From Gulosibacter hominis (lineage in GTDB: Bacteria > Actinomycetota > Actinomycetes > Actinomycetales > Microbacteriaceae): a stretch of 64,000 bases of DNA. The notes beneath the pieces are model-generated. The model worked only from the letters and a program-made list of their open reading frames with translations, did not search any database and was not told where the DNA came from. The DNA is taken from NCBI RefSeq assembly GCF_904842695.1, contig NZ_CAJGWQ010000008.1, positions 1 through 64,000 of the forward strand. Reading direction: 5' to 3'. The position numbers and the translations under genes were made by a program. Shown in pieces: positions 62,994 to 64,000 of this stretch; the first letter of the stretch is position 1, and each line of letters opens with the position of its first letter.

Positions 62994-64000
62994 TCATTCT
63001 GTGGATGCATCACTTTCCACAGGGGGTGCGGTCAACAGCGGGAAGTGCAGCCGGAAGGTCGCGCCACCACCGGGTGTTTCAACCACATCCACCGTGCCGT
63101 CATGCGCCTGCATGATCGCCGACACGATTGCCAGGCCCAGGCCAGTGCCACCGGTCTGCCGGTCGCGAGAAGTGTCGGCACGCCAGAAGCGCTGAAAAAT
63201 CTGTTTGCGGGTTTCGGCCGGAATACCCGGACCGTGGTCAATAATTTCAACCGTCGCCTGTTTATCGGGCACATTCAGCACGATGCCGAGCTCGAGCGGC
63301 GATCCCGCGGGCGTGTAGCGCAGCGCGTTACCGATGATGTTTTGCACGGCCTGGCGCACTTTGTCGCTATTGGCGTAGATCATTGCCGGCACATCCGATT
63401 CACCCGGATACTCGGTTGTTTCGGGGGCCTGCTCGGTCACCTGGTCGGTGCCAGCCTCGCGGGCGGCCTCGTCTGGCTGTGTGCGGCGTTTGCGGCCCAG
63501 GCCGGGGATGCGGATGCGGCCGGCACCCTTGCGTTGCGGGCGCTCGGCAGCGTGGGCAGCAACGGTCGCCGACTTCGGAGCCGGTTCATCGGGTGCTGCG
63601 GCACCGGTTGTGGGCGCGCCAAAGGCGCTCTGCTGGGCGTTGAAATCGTCGCCCGCTACAAACACTCGAATTGGATGCACACGCACCGTGCGGTCGGGAG
63701 CCTGCGCGTTAGTGTCAAGCGCGGCATCATCAACGATCGGTTCGAGATCGATGACGTCTTTTGGCATCTCGCGGTGCTCATCGAGGCGTGCCAGCTGCAG
63801 CAGGTCTTCAACAAGGCCCGCCATGCGCTTCGCTTCGCCCTCAATGCGATCCATTGCCTGGCCGACTTTTTGGTCGTCGCTCAGCGCGCCCATCCGGTAC
63901 AGCTCGGCGTAGCCGCGCACGGTCACCAGTGGCGTGCGCAATTCGTGGCTGGCATCCCCAACAAATCGGCGCATCTGCAAAATCGTGCGGTCGCGCTCAT
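62994..64000 (-). CDS. Sensor histidine kinase, C-terminal part (5' end beyond window)
   Basis: The window holds at least 335 residues of the kinase core. HisKA comes first with RRFVGDASHELRTPLVTVRG, then the ATPase with VQNIIGNALRYTPAG, IIDHGPGIP, RFWRADTSRD and GGTGLGLAIV. Between the dimerisation helices and the N-box lies an unusually long Ala/Pro/Lys-rich insert (about 63400-63640), disordered and basic. The membrane sensor is off the window, so ligand and partner are unknown. It resembles the TcrY/CssS group. Confidence 0.9.
   Translation of the reverse strand, partial: ERDRTILQMRRFVGDASHELRTPLVTVRGYAELYRMGALSDDQKVGQAMDRIEGEAKRMAGLVEDLLQLARLDEHREMPKDVIDLEPIVDDAALDTNAQAPDRTVRVHPIRVFVAGDDFNAQQSAFGAPTTGAAAPDEPAPKSATVAAHAAERPQRKGAGRIRIPGLGRKRRTQPDEAAREAGTDQVTEQAPETTEYPGESDVPAMIYANSDKVRQAVQNIIGNALRYTPAGSPLELGIVLNVPDKQATVEIIDHGPGIPAETRKQIFQRFWRADTSRDRQTGGTGLGLAIVSAIMQAHDGTVDVVETPGGGATFRLHFPLLTAPPVESDASTE

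Overview
This is high-GC chromosomal DNA from an actinobacterium, most likely a member of the Microbacteriaceae. That placement is inferred from gene content. The window carries a mycothiol synthase, SenX3-RegX3 with PhoU and phosphoglycerate mutase, an LpqE-like lipoprotein next to CarD-IspDF-CysS-RlmB in the mycobacterial order, a WXG100 protein, a GroEL behind CIRCE operators and many GTG starts. No rRNA or taxonomic marker is present, so the genus cannot be named.

Layout. 1-187 is the 5' end of an IS481-type element. 328-8461 holds a fused anthranilate synthase, a TynB-like dehydrogenase, and a one-carbon group: purU, an MFS exporter, then a ZTP riboswitch controlling glyA-folD. 8489-12537 holds galK, a NUDIX plus PIN/NYN-like protein and an M23 peptidase. 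12638-16633 is an MMPL exporter with its NarL-type two-component pair. 16853-24714 is a complete kdp potassium system (27-aa leader ORF, kdpF, A, B, C, D, E).

24742-31806 is an accessory island of lower GC that ends near tRNA-Lys. It holds a small HTH protein, a DUF3800 protein, an orphan EndoU toxin module with a probable immunity gene, a phage scaffold remnant, three paralogous lipoproteins (one broken), a complete IS3-family element with a frameshift signal, and a second 3' piece of the same IS fused in frame to a truncated methyltransferase.

31984-52947 is core again, with a phosphate theme: pstSCAB with a PHO-box-like repeat, a NUDIX/phosphatase, polyphosphate kinase, PhoU and SenX3-RegX3. 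Mixed in are mycothiol synthase, a large minisatellite block, nitrobindin-YgfZ, an ABC-2 exporter, lipoproteins and gpmA. 52465-64000 holds carD, ispDF, cysS, rlmB, a sugar ABC ATPase, tRNA-Thr, msrB, a cold-shock protein, groEL behind two CIRCE operators, a WXG100 protein and the 3' part of a histidine kinase that runs off the window.

The most unusual material is the toxin and IS island at 26.2-31.0 kb and the palindromically arranged repeat block at 42.68-43.15 kb. I saw no CRISPR array, no complete prophage and no convincing new multi-gene defence system.
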